Origin: Anaerolineaceae bacterium
GTDB taxonomy: Bacteria > Chloroflexota > Anaerolineae > Anaerolineales > Anaerolineaceae
Assembly: GCA_028714615.1 (NCBI GenBank)
Contig: JAQTMA010000274.1
Coordinates: 1 to 5,348, forward strand
Direction: 5' to 3'
Length of the DNA stretch: 5,348 nucleotides
Position numbers and translations under genes: made by a program. How positions within the stretch are numbered: the stretch's first letter is position 1; the number at the start of each line of letters is the position of its first letter. Below, one piece after another: positions 1-4,730 of the stretch. Below the pieces are notes generated by a model. The model searched no databases. It was given only the letters and a program-made list of their open reading frames with translations, and was not told where the DNA came from.

Positions 1-259
1 GCCGTAAAGCATCCACGGTTAACGGTTGGGCTTCAGTTTTCAATGCTCGCCCAAGCGCTGAAAGCAGGCGCTCAGCATTTGCCGGTGAGCGCAGCAGGTA
101 GGCCGTCTCCATCAAGCTTACCAGCTCCGAAGCGGCGATCATCGCCACTTCTTCTTCACCCCGGCGATGAATCACAACTACTTCGCGGTTGTGTGTCACC
201 TGATCCAGCAACTTCGCCAGCCCATCACGGGCCTGAGTATATGTGGTTTGAATCGTCAT
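1..259 (-). CDS. yefM: YefM/Phd-family antitoxin, partial (runs off the left edge)
   Basis: Antitoxin of a type II toxin-antitoxin pair: it binds and neutralises a partner toxin (RelE/YoeB-type in most YefM systems) and represses its own promoter. The 86 visible codons begin MTIQTTYTQARDGLAKLLDQ, the Phd/YefM DNA-binding fold in which a short strand is followed by an 'ARxxLxxLLDxV' helix. Residues 30-38 form the basic turn HRRGEEE. Residues 49-66 read LMETAYLLRSPANAERLL, very close to the YefM signature 'LEETAYLLRSPANARRL'. The ATG is set by GGAG at 266-269, six bases upstream. No stop is reached; family length is about 83-95 residues, so only a few codons are likely missing. The toxin gene, if present, lies beyond the left edge. 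The family call is secure; the toxin type cannot be seen. Confidence 0.9.
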   Translation of the reverse strand, partial: MTIQTTYTQARDGLAKLLDQVTHNREVVVIHRRGEEEVAMIAASELVSLMETAYLLRSPANAERLLSALGRALKTEAQPLTVDALR

Positions 260-273
260 ACTTATCTCCATTC

Positions 274-292
274 TGTACAGGGTTACTGTACG
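274..292. promoter_or_regulatory. Paired TGTAC-core operator of the YefM antitoxin
   Basis: TGTACA at 274-279 and TGTACG at 287-292 form two palindrome-core sites, 13 bp centre to centre, over the -10 and start of transcription. The Escherichia coli YefM-YoeB complex is known to bind paired TGTACA hexamers about 12 bp apart. The same hexamer upstream of a YefM-type gene strongly suggests autorepression here too. The second site has one mismatch and the spacing is one base longer than in E. coli. Confidence 0.65.
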
Positions 293-313
293 ATAAGAAG
301 AGCGATTTGTCAA
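285..313 (-). promoter_or_regulatory. Sigma-70-like promoter of the antitoxin gene
   Basis: On the minus strand a perfect -35, TTGACA (308-313), is followed after exactly 17 bp by TACAGT (285-290), a 4/6 match to the -10 consensus. Transcription would start near 278, giving a leader of about 20 nt that carries the GGAG ribosome binding site. The weak -10 overlaps an operator half-site, as expected for an autorepressed toxin-antitoxin promoter. Confidence 0.7.
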
Positions 314-346
314 GGATTATCCAAAGTTATCAAAGCGGGATGGCTA

Positions 347-555
347 TCATTGCAGCATGGAACGAGTTGTATCCTTCGGCGAGTATCCGTTTCGACCGGC
401 AACGCGGTAAAGCTGGACAAGCTCCTCTATGAGCTGGATGCAGGCATCCGCATCGAGCCCGGCAAATGCCTGATTAATGGGCCATAATACATCCGGTAGA
501 ATTCCACCACCTCACGAGGCGAGAAGGGGTATTCTATTTTTGCTATACTATCAGT
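347..555 (-). pseudogene. Class I SAM-dependent methyltransferase, C-terminal remnant with frameshift
   Basis: On the minus strand, one frame from about 555 to 481 reads ...IEYPFSPREVVEFYRMYYGP. The next frame, from about 481 to the TGA at 347-349, continues INQAFAGLDADACIQLIEEL and ends ...RNGYSPKDTTRSMLQ. Joined, this matches the C-terminus of small class I methyltransferases, where 'P..P.EVVEFFR.YYGPT..AFA.LD' precedes a helix that ends the protein. The frames meet in GGCCC at 479-483; one missing C would restore GGC-CCC (Gly-Pro). The N-terminal Rossmann fold and SAM-binding motif are absent: upstream is the arginase leader. It is therefore a truncated pseudogene even if the frameshift were a read error. 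Which methyl acceptor the parent used cannot be told. Confidence 0.7.
541..549 (+). promoter_or_regulatory. Possible extended -10 promoter for the arginase-family gene
   Basis: TGCTATACT is a TGn extension followed by TATACT (544-549, 5/6 to TATAAT). There is no recognisable -35 at 521-526, which extended -10 promoters tolerate. A second -10-like TATGAT lies at 555-560. A short inverted repeat, ATACT-ATC-AGTAT (545-557), overlaps both. Transcription from here would give a leader of roughly 95 nt before the ATG at 650. Moderate to low confidence. Confidence 0.3.
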
Positions 556-636
556 ATGATCAAGTATGGACAGTACTGCCCAGTCGCCCGTGCAGCAGAT
601 GCGAATTCTGTGCAGGCGCAAACGAAAAACCAAGCA

Positions 637-645
637 TAGGAGGGG
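637..645 (+). promoter_or_regulatory. Ribosome binding site that fixes the arginase-family start
   Basis: The A/G-rich run ATAGGAGGGGG (635-645) lies 4 bases before the ATG at 650. It decides the start against the upstream in-frame ATG at 566, which would add 28 basic residues with no family resemblance. Confidence 0.7.
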
Positions 646-649
646 GTTT

Positions 650-1582
650 ATGGCAACAGAAAGGGCAAGTAGTACCCCGCTTCGCTTCGAGGACATCGAT
701 CTCATCGGTGTGTGCTTCGATGGTTCGGGACGCCAACGGGGTCAGGCAGGCGCTCCCGAGGCGTTGCGGAAGGCGGGCCTAATTGACGCCTTTCGGGGAC
801 GTGCAAAGCTCACACCCGATGTAGTCGTCTCCCCACCGAATCCAACCCGGGGAGACCTTGCGGGGTTCCTGAATGAACGCGCCCTCTTCGAAATGCTTGA
901 GGAACTGTACGGTCGAATAACAGCGTCCGTCTCTGCGAAGCGTTTCCCCTTTGTCTACGGCGCCGATTGTGCAGTCCTACTCGCCACTGTGCCAGCACTC
1001 GCCGGTGTGCTCGGGAAGGCGGGATTGGTATTCATTGACGGCCACGAAGACGCAACACCCAGGGAGCTTTCCACCAGTGGTGAAGCTGCCAACATGGAGG
1101 TCGCCCTTCTGACCGGCTTCTCCAGAGCGTCATTGCCGGAGCCATTGCGACGCAGGTTGCCAGCGCTGGAGCCGGGAGCCATCGTCATGCTCGGCCAACG
1201 CGATGAATCCTATCGTGGAGAGATTGGGGCGCCTACCATTGCTGATCGGTTGCGTCTCCGCACCGTGATCGATGTCAAGAGGGATCCGGCTGGTGAAGGT
1301 CGGTTAGCCGTAGAGAGAGTCGCCTCAAAGGCTCCTGGGTGGTGGCTGCACATTGACTTGGACGTCCTCGACAGGAACGAGTTCAGCGCCTGCGGCGCCG
1401 CCAGGGACGACTCGATGCCAGCAGGGCTGACCTGGGCTGAACTTGGCAGCTTAGTCTCGTCGGCGTTGAGAACGGGCAGTTGCCGCGGCTGGAATGTAGG
1501 CGTGTACAACTCTGACCTCGATCTCGAAGGCCTGGCTGCTGTGCGTGTTGTTCAGTTCCTGGCCGAACTTGCCATTGGCTAG
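650..1582 (+). CDS. Arginase/ureohydrolase-family protein, GxDC variant
   Basis: Cytoplasmic metal-dependent hydrolase of the arginase/agmatinase/formiminoglutamase superfamily, which splits guanidino or formimino groups from an amino-acid-like substrate. The substrate here is unknown. The protein is 310 residues, the family's usual size. Residues 17-45 ([25 protein letters not shown]) match the family N-terminus. Metal-site motifs follow in order: GADC at 104-107, DGHED at 130-134, [13 protein letters not shown] at 144-156 and HIDLDVLD at 234-241. '[10 protein letters not shown]' (256-265) matches the '..GGLTxxE' region near the end. Asp130, His132, Asp134, Asp236 and Asp238 are in place, but Cys107 stands where classical arginases have His (GGDHS). 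I recall 'GGDCS' in a bacterial arginase-like subgroup, so this may be a normal variant. The ATG at 650 is chosen over an in-frame ATG at 566 because of AGGAGGGGG just upstream and because homology begins after it. No urea-cycle or arginine genes lie nearby. Confidence 0.85.
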   Translation: MATERASSTPLRFEDIDLIGVCFDGSGRQRGQAGAPEALRKAGLIDAFRGRAKLTPDVVVSPPNPTRGDLAGFLNERALFEMLEELYGRITASVSAKRFPFVYGADCAVLLATVPALAGVLGKAGLVFIDGHEDATPRELSTSGEAANMEVALLTGFSRASLPEPLRRRLPALEPGAIVMLGQRDESYRGEIGAPTIADRLRLRTVIDVKRDPAGEGRLAVERVASKAPGWWLHIDLDVLDRNEFSACGAARDDSMPAGLTWAELGSLVSSALRTGSCRGWNVGVYNSDLDLEGLAAVRVVQFLAELAIG

Positions 1583-1596
1583 GGCAGCCGAAGACG

Positions 1597-1767
1597 ATGA
1601 GTCAACCCGACTTCCGAAATCCTTTCCACAACTCGGCGATTGGCGTTCTGGTCTGTGGATGTCACACACGTGGCAATGCAACGACAATCTATGTCGGTGG
1701 ACAGAATGCCGTGGATGCGTCTGGCAACATCGTCGGTAAGGGTGACCTCAGAACGCAAACGGAATGA
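1597..1767 (+). CDS. Small ORF of 56 residues, unrecognised
   Basis: I do not recognise this protein. It starts at ATG 1597, 14 bases after the arginase-family stop, and could be translated from the same message, although only a weak purine patch (GAAG) precedes it. It reads MSQPDFRNPFHNSAIGVLVC and then GCHTRGNATTIYVGGQNAVD, ending GKGDLRTQTE. Cys20 and Cys22 flank a glycine, with His11 and His23 nearby. There is no signal peptide or membrane helix. Its TGA overlaps the ATG of the PIN remnant in an ATGA junction at 1764-1767. It may be a real small protein, or the 5' stub of a longer gene cut off where PIN-derived sequence begins (about 1746). The last ten or so residues may therefore not be original. 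Confidence 0.4.
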   Translation: MSQPDFRNPFHNSAIGVLVCGCHTRGNATTIYVGGQNAVDASGNIVGKGDLRTQTE

Positions 1768-2066
1768 TCAGTTGGCAGGTGATCCAAGAATTTCTGAACG
1801 TGTCAACGCGACAATTCAGGATCCCCTTAAAACCAGAAGACGTGAAGATTTACTTACAAAAAGTTTTCCATCCACTTTGTCACGTTTTTCCGGATCTGGA
1901 TTTGTATTGCCTGGCAGTAGATGTCTTTGAAAAGACAGGATATTCATTTTATGATTCGCTCATTGTCGCCGGAGCACTGCACGGTGGATGTGGGATTCTC
2001 TATTCAGAGGACTTACAACCTGGACGCCAGATGGATGATGTCGTTGTGGTGAACCCTTTTGTTTAA
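1746..2066 (+). pseudogene. PIN-domain (VapC-like) nuclease, N-terminally truncated
   Basis: The frame is open from just after a TGA (1743-1745), with the first ATG at 1764. From that ATG it reads MISWQVIQEFLNVSTRQF, the second conserved block of PIN-domain toxins. YSFYDSLIVAGAL (60-72) and LYSEDLQPGRQ (79-89) follow, ending VVVNPFV. PIN proteins are Mg/Mn-dependent RNases that use about four acidic residues. Glu9, Asp64 and Glu82/Asp83 remain, but the first Asp in the N-terminal 'DTNVLVY' strand is missing and is not found upstream in any frame. At 100 residues it is some 35-40 short of a full protein. No antitoxin gene is adjacent. The stretch is A/T-richer than the genes on either side, suggesting separate origin. 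An inactive remnant is the best reading. Confidence 0.75.
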
Positions 2067-2135
2067 TATGGATGGCTCTACCATAGCTTTGCGCTGGAGC
2101 GGTATCATTAATCGGTAGGCAGAACTGGAGGAGTC

Positions 2136-2666
2136 GTGGCGAAGATACCTGAGTACACAGGCCATAGGGATGCGCGCTTCGTGGCTGTCCACCGAGGCGG
2201 CCGTCTCGATGTGGCCACGCACCGCCTGCTCGCGGTCTGGGCCGCAGACTGCGCGGAGCACGTGCTTCCGCTGTTCACCGCGAAGTATCCGCAGGATGAC
2301 CGGCCGGCCCGAGCGATTGAGACGGCGCGCGCGTGGTCTCGCGGTGAAGCCACCGTCAACGAAGCGCGCGAGGCGGCATTCGCAGCCCATGCTGCCGCAA
2401 GAGATTCGACTGATGCAGCCGCCCGCGAGGTTGCCCGCGCTTCGGGCCACGCGGTCGCAACTGCACACATGGCCGACCACGAACTGGGCGCCGCTGCATT
2501 CGCCATCAGGGCTGTGCGCCAGGCCTCTCCTGCGTCCGAGGCGATGGCGGCGGGCGAGCGCGAATGCCGGTGGCAGCGCGAGCAACTCCCGCAAGCCATT
2601 CGCGAGCTCGTGCTTTCAGACGAAGAGATGCGCAACAAGAAGTTGTTATCGATCTTCACCTGCTGA
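2136..2666 (+). CDS. Putative immunity protein, Imm-5-like family
   Basis: A 176-residue protein closely resembling the group annotated 'putative immunity protein' (Imm-5-like, as I recall it). The start MAKIPEYTGHRDARF, the helix WAADCAEHVLPLF (35-47), ATAHMADHELGAAAFAI (108-124) and RWQREQLPQAIRELVL (145-160) are the conserved blocks. Immunity proteins bind and block a toxin, often one delivered between cells. For this family the partner is, to my knowledge, not established. It is soluble and probably all-helical, with no signal peptide. The start is GTG at 2136 with GGAGGAG at 2127-2133; the next in-frame starts would remove the conserved beginning. G/C content is clearly higher than in the PIN remnant before it. 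No toxin gene is visible, so it is an orphan. The family call is fairly sure; the function is by association only. Confidence 0.75.
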   Translation: MAKIPEYTGHRDARFVAVHRGGRLDVATHRLLAVWAADCAEHVLPLFTAKYPQDDRPARAIETARAWSRGEATVNEAREAAFAAHAAARDSTDAAAREVARASGHAVATAHMADHELGAAAFAIRAVRQASPASEAMAAGERECRWQREQLPQAIRELVLSDEEMRNKKLLSIFTC

Positions 2667-2805
2667 TTCACATTCCTGCGCAGGTGCAGCGCGTGGGTCT
2701 ACCCAAAAAGGGTTTCCAGCACGGGCCTTCGCCATGCTCTCTCGCGGGGAGCTTCGTCTTGTTTGGACGCGGCGATAAGCTCACTATATCTCTGAGGATC
2801 AACAA
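2667..2805. other. Short gap between the immunity gene and nucleotidyltransferase remnant
   Basis: No gene, promoter or terminator is convincing here. It holds the palindromes CCTGCGCAGG (2675-2684) and TGGGT-CT-ACCCA (near 2694-2705), neither followed by a T-run. A minus-strand frame reads protein-like (DPQRYSELIAASKQDEAPRE...VLETLFG, then TAG near 2708). It has no start of its own and runs back into the nucleotidyltransferase remnant. Confidence 0.4.
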
Positions 2806-2943
2806 ATGACTGAAATGAATCCCAAAGGTTATCACCGCATTTGATCGCCTCGGGATTCCTTACCTGATCGGCGGCTCGTTGGCTTCGGCCATATATGGAA
2901 TTGTCAGGGCGACAATGGATGCCGATCTGGTGGCGGACATCAA
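2806..2943 (+). pseudogene. Nucleotidyltransferase-fold (AbiEii-type) N-terminal remnant, frameshifted
   Basis: ATG at 2806 with GAGG at 2794-2797 opens MTEMNPK and then stops at TGA 2842-2844. One frame over, from 2828, the sequence reads VITAFDRLGIPYLIGGSLAS, then AIYGIVRATMDADLVADIK up to about 2943. This is the N-terminal half of a nucleotidyltransferase-fold protein: GGSLAS is the glycine-serine loop, and Asp-Ala-Asp in MDADLV supplies the metal-binding pair. Such proteins occur as toxins of AbiEii-like systems and as stand-alone enzymes; which one cannot be told. One extra A in CCCAAAGG (2821-2828) explains the frameshift, since CCC-AAG-GTT would give an unbroken MTEMNPKVITAFDRL. Homology then stops at the 3' end of the convergent secreted-protein gene, so the C-terminal part is gone. 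Confidence 0.7.
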
Positions 2944-2944
2944 G

Positions 2945-3226
2945 TCAGGGATTCTTCAATATTACAGGCAGATGAGTTTTGCTGGATGTATCCATCCCAG
3001 CCCAATATCCCATTTGGACTCGATACCCCGGGCTTGAAGAATCCTTGCTGACCGCCTGCCCCACGGTGACATTTACCTGATATCCGGGAGAGCTGGCTGG
3101 CCCACCGCTTCCACTTAGACGGTTAAACCAATCCATTTTGTACACAGAAGAAGAAACTGCGAAGGCGCTCGGCGCCAGCAAAAGCAGTAGCAGCAACACG
3201 CAGAATAGTGCTATGAACCGTTTCAC
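2945..3226 (-). CDS. Small secreted protein with C-terminal HLPVILKNP tail
   Basis: A 93-residue exported protein of unknown function. Residues 1-23 are a signal peptide: KR, then a leucine-rich core, then a likely signal peptidase I site AFA-VS. The mature part contains MDWFNRLSGSGGPASSPGY and VGQAVSKDSSSPGYRVQMGYW, with SSPGY twice (45-49 and 64-68). This is a short strand-and-loop module I associate with Anaerolineae extracellular proteins. It ends HLPVILKNP, close to the 'YLPLVLKN' tail common on exported proteins of that group; a sorting or anchoring role is my inference. Start is GTG at 3226, with GGAGGTG at 3231-3237. It lies 13 bp after the larger secreted-protein gene and is probably cotranscribed with it. 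Its stop nearly touches the end of the nucleotidyltransferase remnant. Confidence 0.8.
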   Translation of the reverse strand: MKRFIALFCVLLLLLLLAPSAFAVSSSVYKMDWFNRLSGSGGPASSPGYQVNVTVGQAVSKDSSSPGYRVQMGYWAGMDTSSKTHLPVILKNP

Positions 3227-3239
3227 AGGACACCTCCGG

Positions 3240-4415
3240 TTAATCGTGTTCCAGAGTCAGACGCACCCCGCCAATATCCACCCAACTGGTCCCGCTGTTA
3301 AAAGCCAGCTCAAAGGTCAGGTAAAGGACACCAGAACTGGAGGTCAGGATATTGTTTGAAGTAAGATCCCAGTGATGGGAACAACCTGAAGGGGTAACCG
3401 CATCATCGCAGCCATAAAAGGCGCTGTCAAAGAGGATTGTGGCGTAACAGGGGCTGGTCGAGCATACCCCCTTCTGCCGCCTGAATAAAGTCGCTGTGAT
3501 GCCGTCAGATGCGGTATCGCTTAAAAAGTAAACGTCCAACCCGGTGACCGTGACGTTTTGCCCATAGAGCTGCCCAGGAATCGTGATGGGAAGCATCACA
3601 TTCCTGGTGCCGGCCGCTGCTCCGCGGGTTACCTTTGCCCCGCCGATGGTGTCCATGTCGATGATCGTGTCATCTGACTGGCGATAAGGGCGCAGGCCGC
3701 TTCCACTGATCCACACGTAGGATGAAGCCGAACTCCGGATCACCCCCGTCCCTGCGGCCTGAATGGCCACCCCGGTGTTGCTTTCAGCCAGCAGGCCGGT
3801 TCCCCCCCCGGTATTGTTAGCGTAAACCCCAATCCCATCCGGCGACTTCGAAGCGCCTACGACGCCATAATTAGCGCCAGTGAGCGATGTTGCATATGCG
3901 CGCAAGCCGCGCCCGGTCGGTTCCGAATTCTCAATATGCAATACCGCTGCAGGGCCGCTGATCGCGCCAATGATCACACCTCCAGGACGCAAACCCCAGG
4001 CGTACGGAACCGCAAAGATCGGCTGGCGCGGTTCCATTTCACCATTGTTTTCTACCTCCATGCTCAGGTAGAGCTGTTGGCCTTGGATCGAATTCTGGCA
4101 ATTTCCCCAAATCTCACTGCTGAACAACCCATTGGCAACCTTGACCAGATTCGTATCAAGGCATAATGCGGTTCCGCCGGTATAAGCGTCATAGAGGCGG
4201 AATGCAATCGTATAATCGCCATTCAGTGGATTTCCACTGGCATCTGTCAGCCTCCCTTGTACGGGGATGTAGTTTTGAACATTACCTACCGCCAAGGACT
4301 GGGATGCCACATCCTCTGTTGGGCCCGTGTCATCTGCGTACGCCAGGCCGCCAGTGATTACCAGCAGAATTGCGAGCGCCAGGATATTTGCAGCAAAAAA
4401 CGATATTTTTTTCAT
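3240..4415 (-). CDS. Large secreted protein with tail-fibre-like N-terminal domain
   Basis: A 391-residue exported protein. Residues 1-27 are a Sec signal peptide (KK, hydrophobic core, AYA-DD cleavage). Residues 48-105 hold the 'NYIPVQGRLTDASGNPLNG...YTIAFRLYD...NGLFSSEIWG' domain, seen in exported and phage-tail-like proteins, often at the N-terminus. FAVPYAWGLRPGG (134-146) closes this block. Residues 147-245 are rich in Gly and short strands (YGVVGAS, GIGVYANN, TGLLAESNTGVAIQA), resembling tail-spike beta-helix turns. Residues 270-391 look like a beta-sandwich ending GGVRLTLEHD. Cysteines at 85, 106, 317, 323, 336 and 345 could form disulfides outside the cell. No catalytic motif is visible; a surface-structural or binding role is likely. 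The ATG at 4415 has an almost complete Shine-Dalgarno, AGAAGGAGGT (4421-4430). First gene of a two-gene unit. Confidence 0.8.
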   Translation of the reverse strand: MKKISFFAANILALAILLVITGGLAYADDTGPTEDVASQSLAVGNVQNYIPVQGRLTDASGNPLNGDYTIAFRLYDAYTGGTALCLDTNLVKVANGLFSSEIWGNCQNSIQGQQLYLSMEVENNGEMEPRQPIFAVPYAWGLRPGGVIIGAISGPAAVLHIENSEPTGRGLRAYATSLTGANYGVVGASKSPDGIGVYANNTGGGTGLLAESNTGVAIQAAGTGVIRSSASSYVWISGSGLRPYRQSDDTIIDMDTIGGAKVTRGAAAGTRNVMLPITIPGQLYGQNVTVTGLDVYFLSDTASDGITATLFRRQKGVCSTSPCYATILFDSAFYGCDDAVTPSGCSHHWDLTSNNILTSSSGVLYLTFELAFNSGTSWVDIGGVRLTLEHD

Positions 4416-4420
4416 CGCAA

Positions 4421-4430
4421 ACCTCCTTCT
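4421..4430 (-). promoter_or_regulatory. Strong Shine-Dalgarno of the large secreted-protein gene
   Basis: On the minus strand AGAAGGAGGT lies five bases before ATG 4415, a nearly full anti-16S match. It suggests high translation and confirms the start. Confidence 0.8.
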
Positions 4431-4476
4431 GAAAAAAACATGAACCGAGACGGGACGTTTTTGGCAGAATAAAACT

Positions 4477-4492
4477 AACGGTACAACGGTAC
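4477..4492. repeat. Perfect tandem repeat of AACGGTAC, two copies
   Basis: AACGGTAC occurs at 4477-4484 and again at 4485-4492 without a gap, inside the leader of the secreted-protein operon. It could be a regulator site or a simple slippage duplication. Confidence 0.6.
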
Positions 4493-4552
4493 CTATAGGA
4501 TGTACAGATGATGTGGGGATATTGAAACGCGGAAGGACTTGATTGTAATAAG

Positions 4553-4581
4553 ATTATATAATCGTTTAGTTCGAAAATCAA
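4553..4581 (-). promoter_or_regulatory. Sigma-70-like promoter for the secreted-protein operon
   Basis: Minus strand: -35 TTGATT (4576-4581), a 17-bp spacer, then a perfect -10 TATAAT (4553-4558). Transcription would start near 4546, leaving a leader of about 130 nt. The -10 lies in the 12-bp perfect palindrome GATTATATAATC (4552-4563), so TATAAT is also readable on the plus strand, but no -35 is correctly spaced there. Confidence 0.55.
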
Positions 4582-4648
4582 CTGGCTCAATTCTCGACCA
4601 GACGGATGATCAATGTCCCCTCTTGACACAACCATCACGAATCTATGC

Positions 4649-4665
4649 GTGACGATAATTGTCAC
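4649..4665. repeat. 17-bp imperfect palindrome, operator-like
   Basis: GTGACGAT-A-ATTGTCAC pairs 7 of 8 bases per arm around a central A. It lies about 70 bp upstream of the -35 of the secreted-protein promoter, a position suited to an activator or repressor. No cognate regulator can be named. Confidence 0.35.
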
Positions 4666-4685
4666 ATTATCAAGATCATAACCGA

Positions 4686-4726
4686 TTGCGACATCGCAAG
4701 CAATCCGGTCGATATCTCTGGATTGC
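4686..4726. repeat. Two adjacent inverted repeats just past the lipoprotein stop
   Basis: TTGCGA-CA-TCGCAA (4686-4699) is a perfect 6-bp inverted repeat. GCAATCC (4700-4706) pairs with GGATTGC (4720-4726) across 13 bases. They lie 5 to 45 bases past the stop of the DUF4367-like gene on its transcribed side and could stabilise or end that message. No T-run follows on the minus strand, so I do not call an intrinsic terminator. Confidence 0.35.
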
Positions 4727-4730
4727 CGGC

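Larger units (their letters stand above)
4416..4730. other. 315-bp intergenic region, A/T-rich, with promoter, direct repeat and inverted repeats
   Basis: No recognisable gene lies here. It holds the operon promoter (4553-4581), a tandem 8-bp repeat (4477-4492), the palindrome CCTATAGG (4492-4499) next to a TGTACA (4501-4506), and a cluster of inverted repeats (4649-4726). One minus-strand frame is open across the whole stretch (for example DLDNVTIIVTHRFVMVVSRG near 4677-4618), but it has no ribosome binding site. It continues out of frame through both flanking genes, so I do not call it. Confidence 0.6.

Noticed and set aside
43..432. Plus-strand open frames over the left end
   Set aside because: They lie opposite the well-supported antitoxin and methyltransferase remnant and have no family resemblance or ribosome binding site.
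2013..2671. Long minus-strand open frames opposite the immunity gene
   Set aside because: Shadow frames in G/C-rich DNA. The plus strand has a recognised family, a good ribosome binding site and the correct length.
2690..2715. Hairpin TGGGT-CT-ACCCA followed by AAAAAGGG as a terminator
   Set aside because: The loop is only two bases and there is no T-run after it on the plus strand. On the minus strand no supported gene ends there.
2708..2844. Minus-strand frame ending DEAPRERAWRRPVLETLFG
   Set aside because: It reads like a protein C-terminus, but it has no start or homology I can name and overlaps the recognised nucleotidyltransferase start on the other strand.
1583..2945. Integron cassette array of small unrelated genes
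   Set aside because: I could find no recurring attC-like inverted sites between the genes, no integrase gene, and several of the genes are truncated rather than whole cassettes.
4623..4649. Perfect TTGACA on the plus strand with TATGCG 15 bp later
   Set aside because: Spacing is short, the -10 is poor, and no plus-strand gene follows.
4330..4665. Minus-strand 111-residue frame starting GTG at 4665
   Set aside because: It runs out of frame through the start of the large secreted protein and across its promoter. There is no ribosome binding site, and the late part is an unlikely composition.
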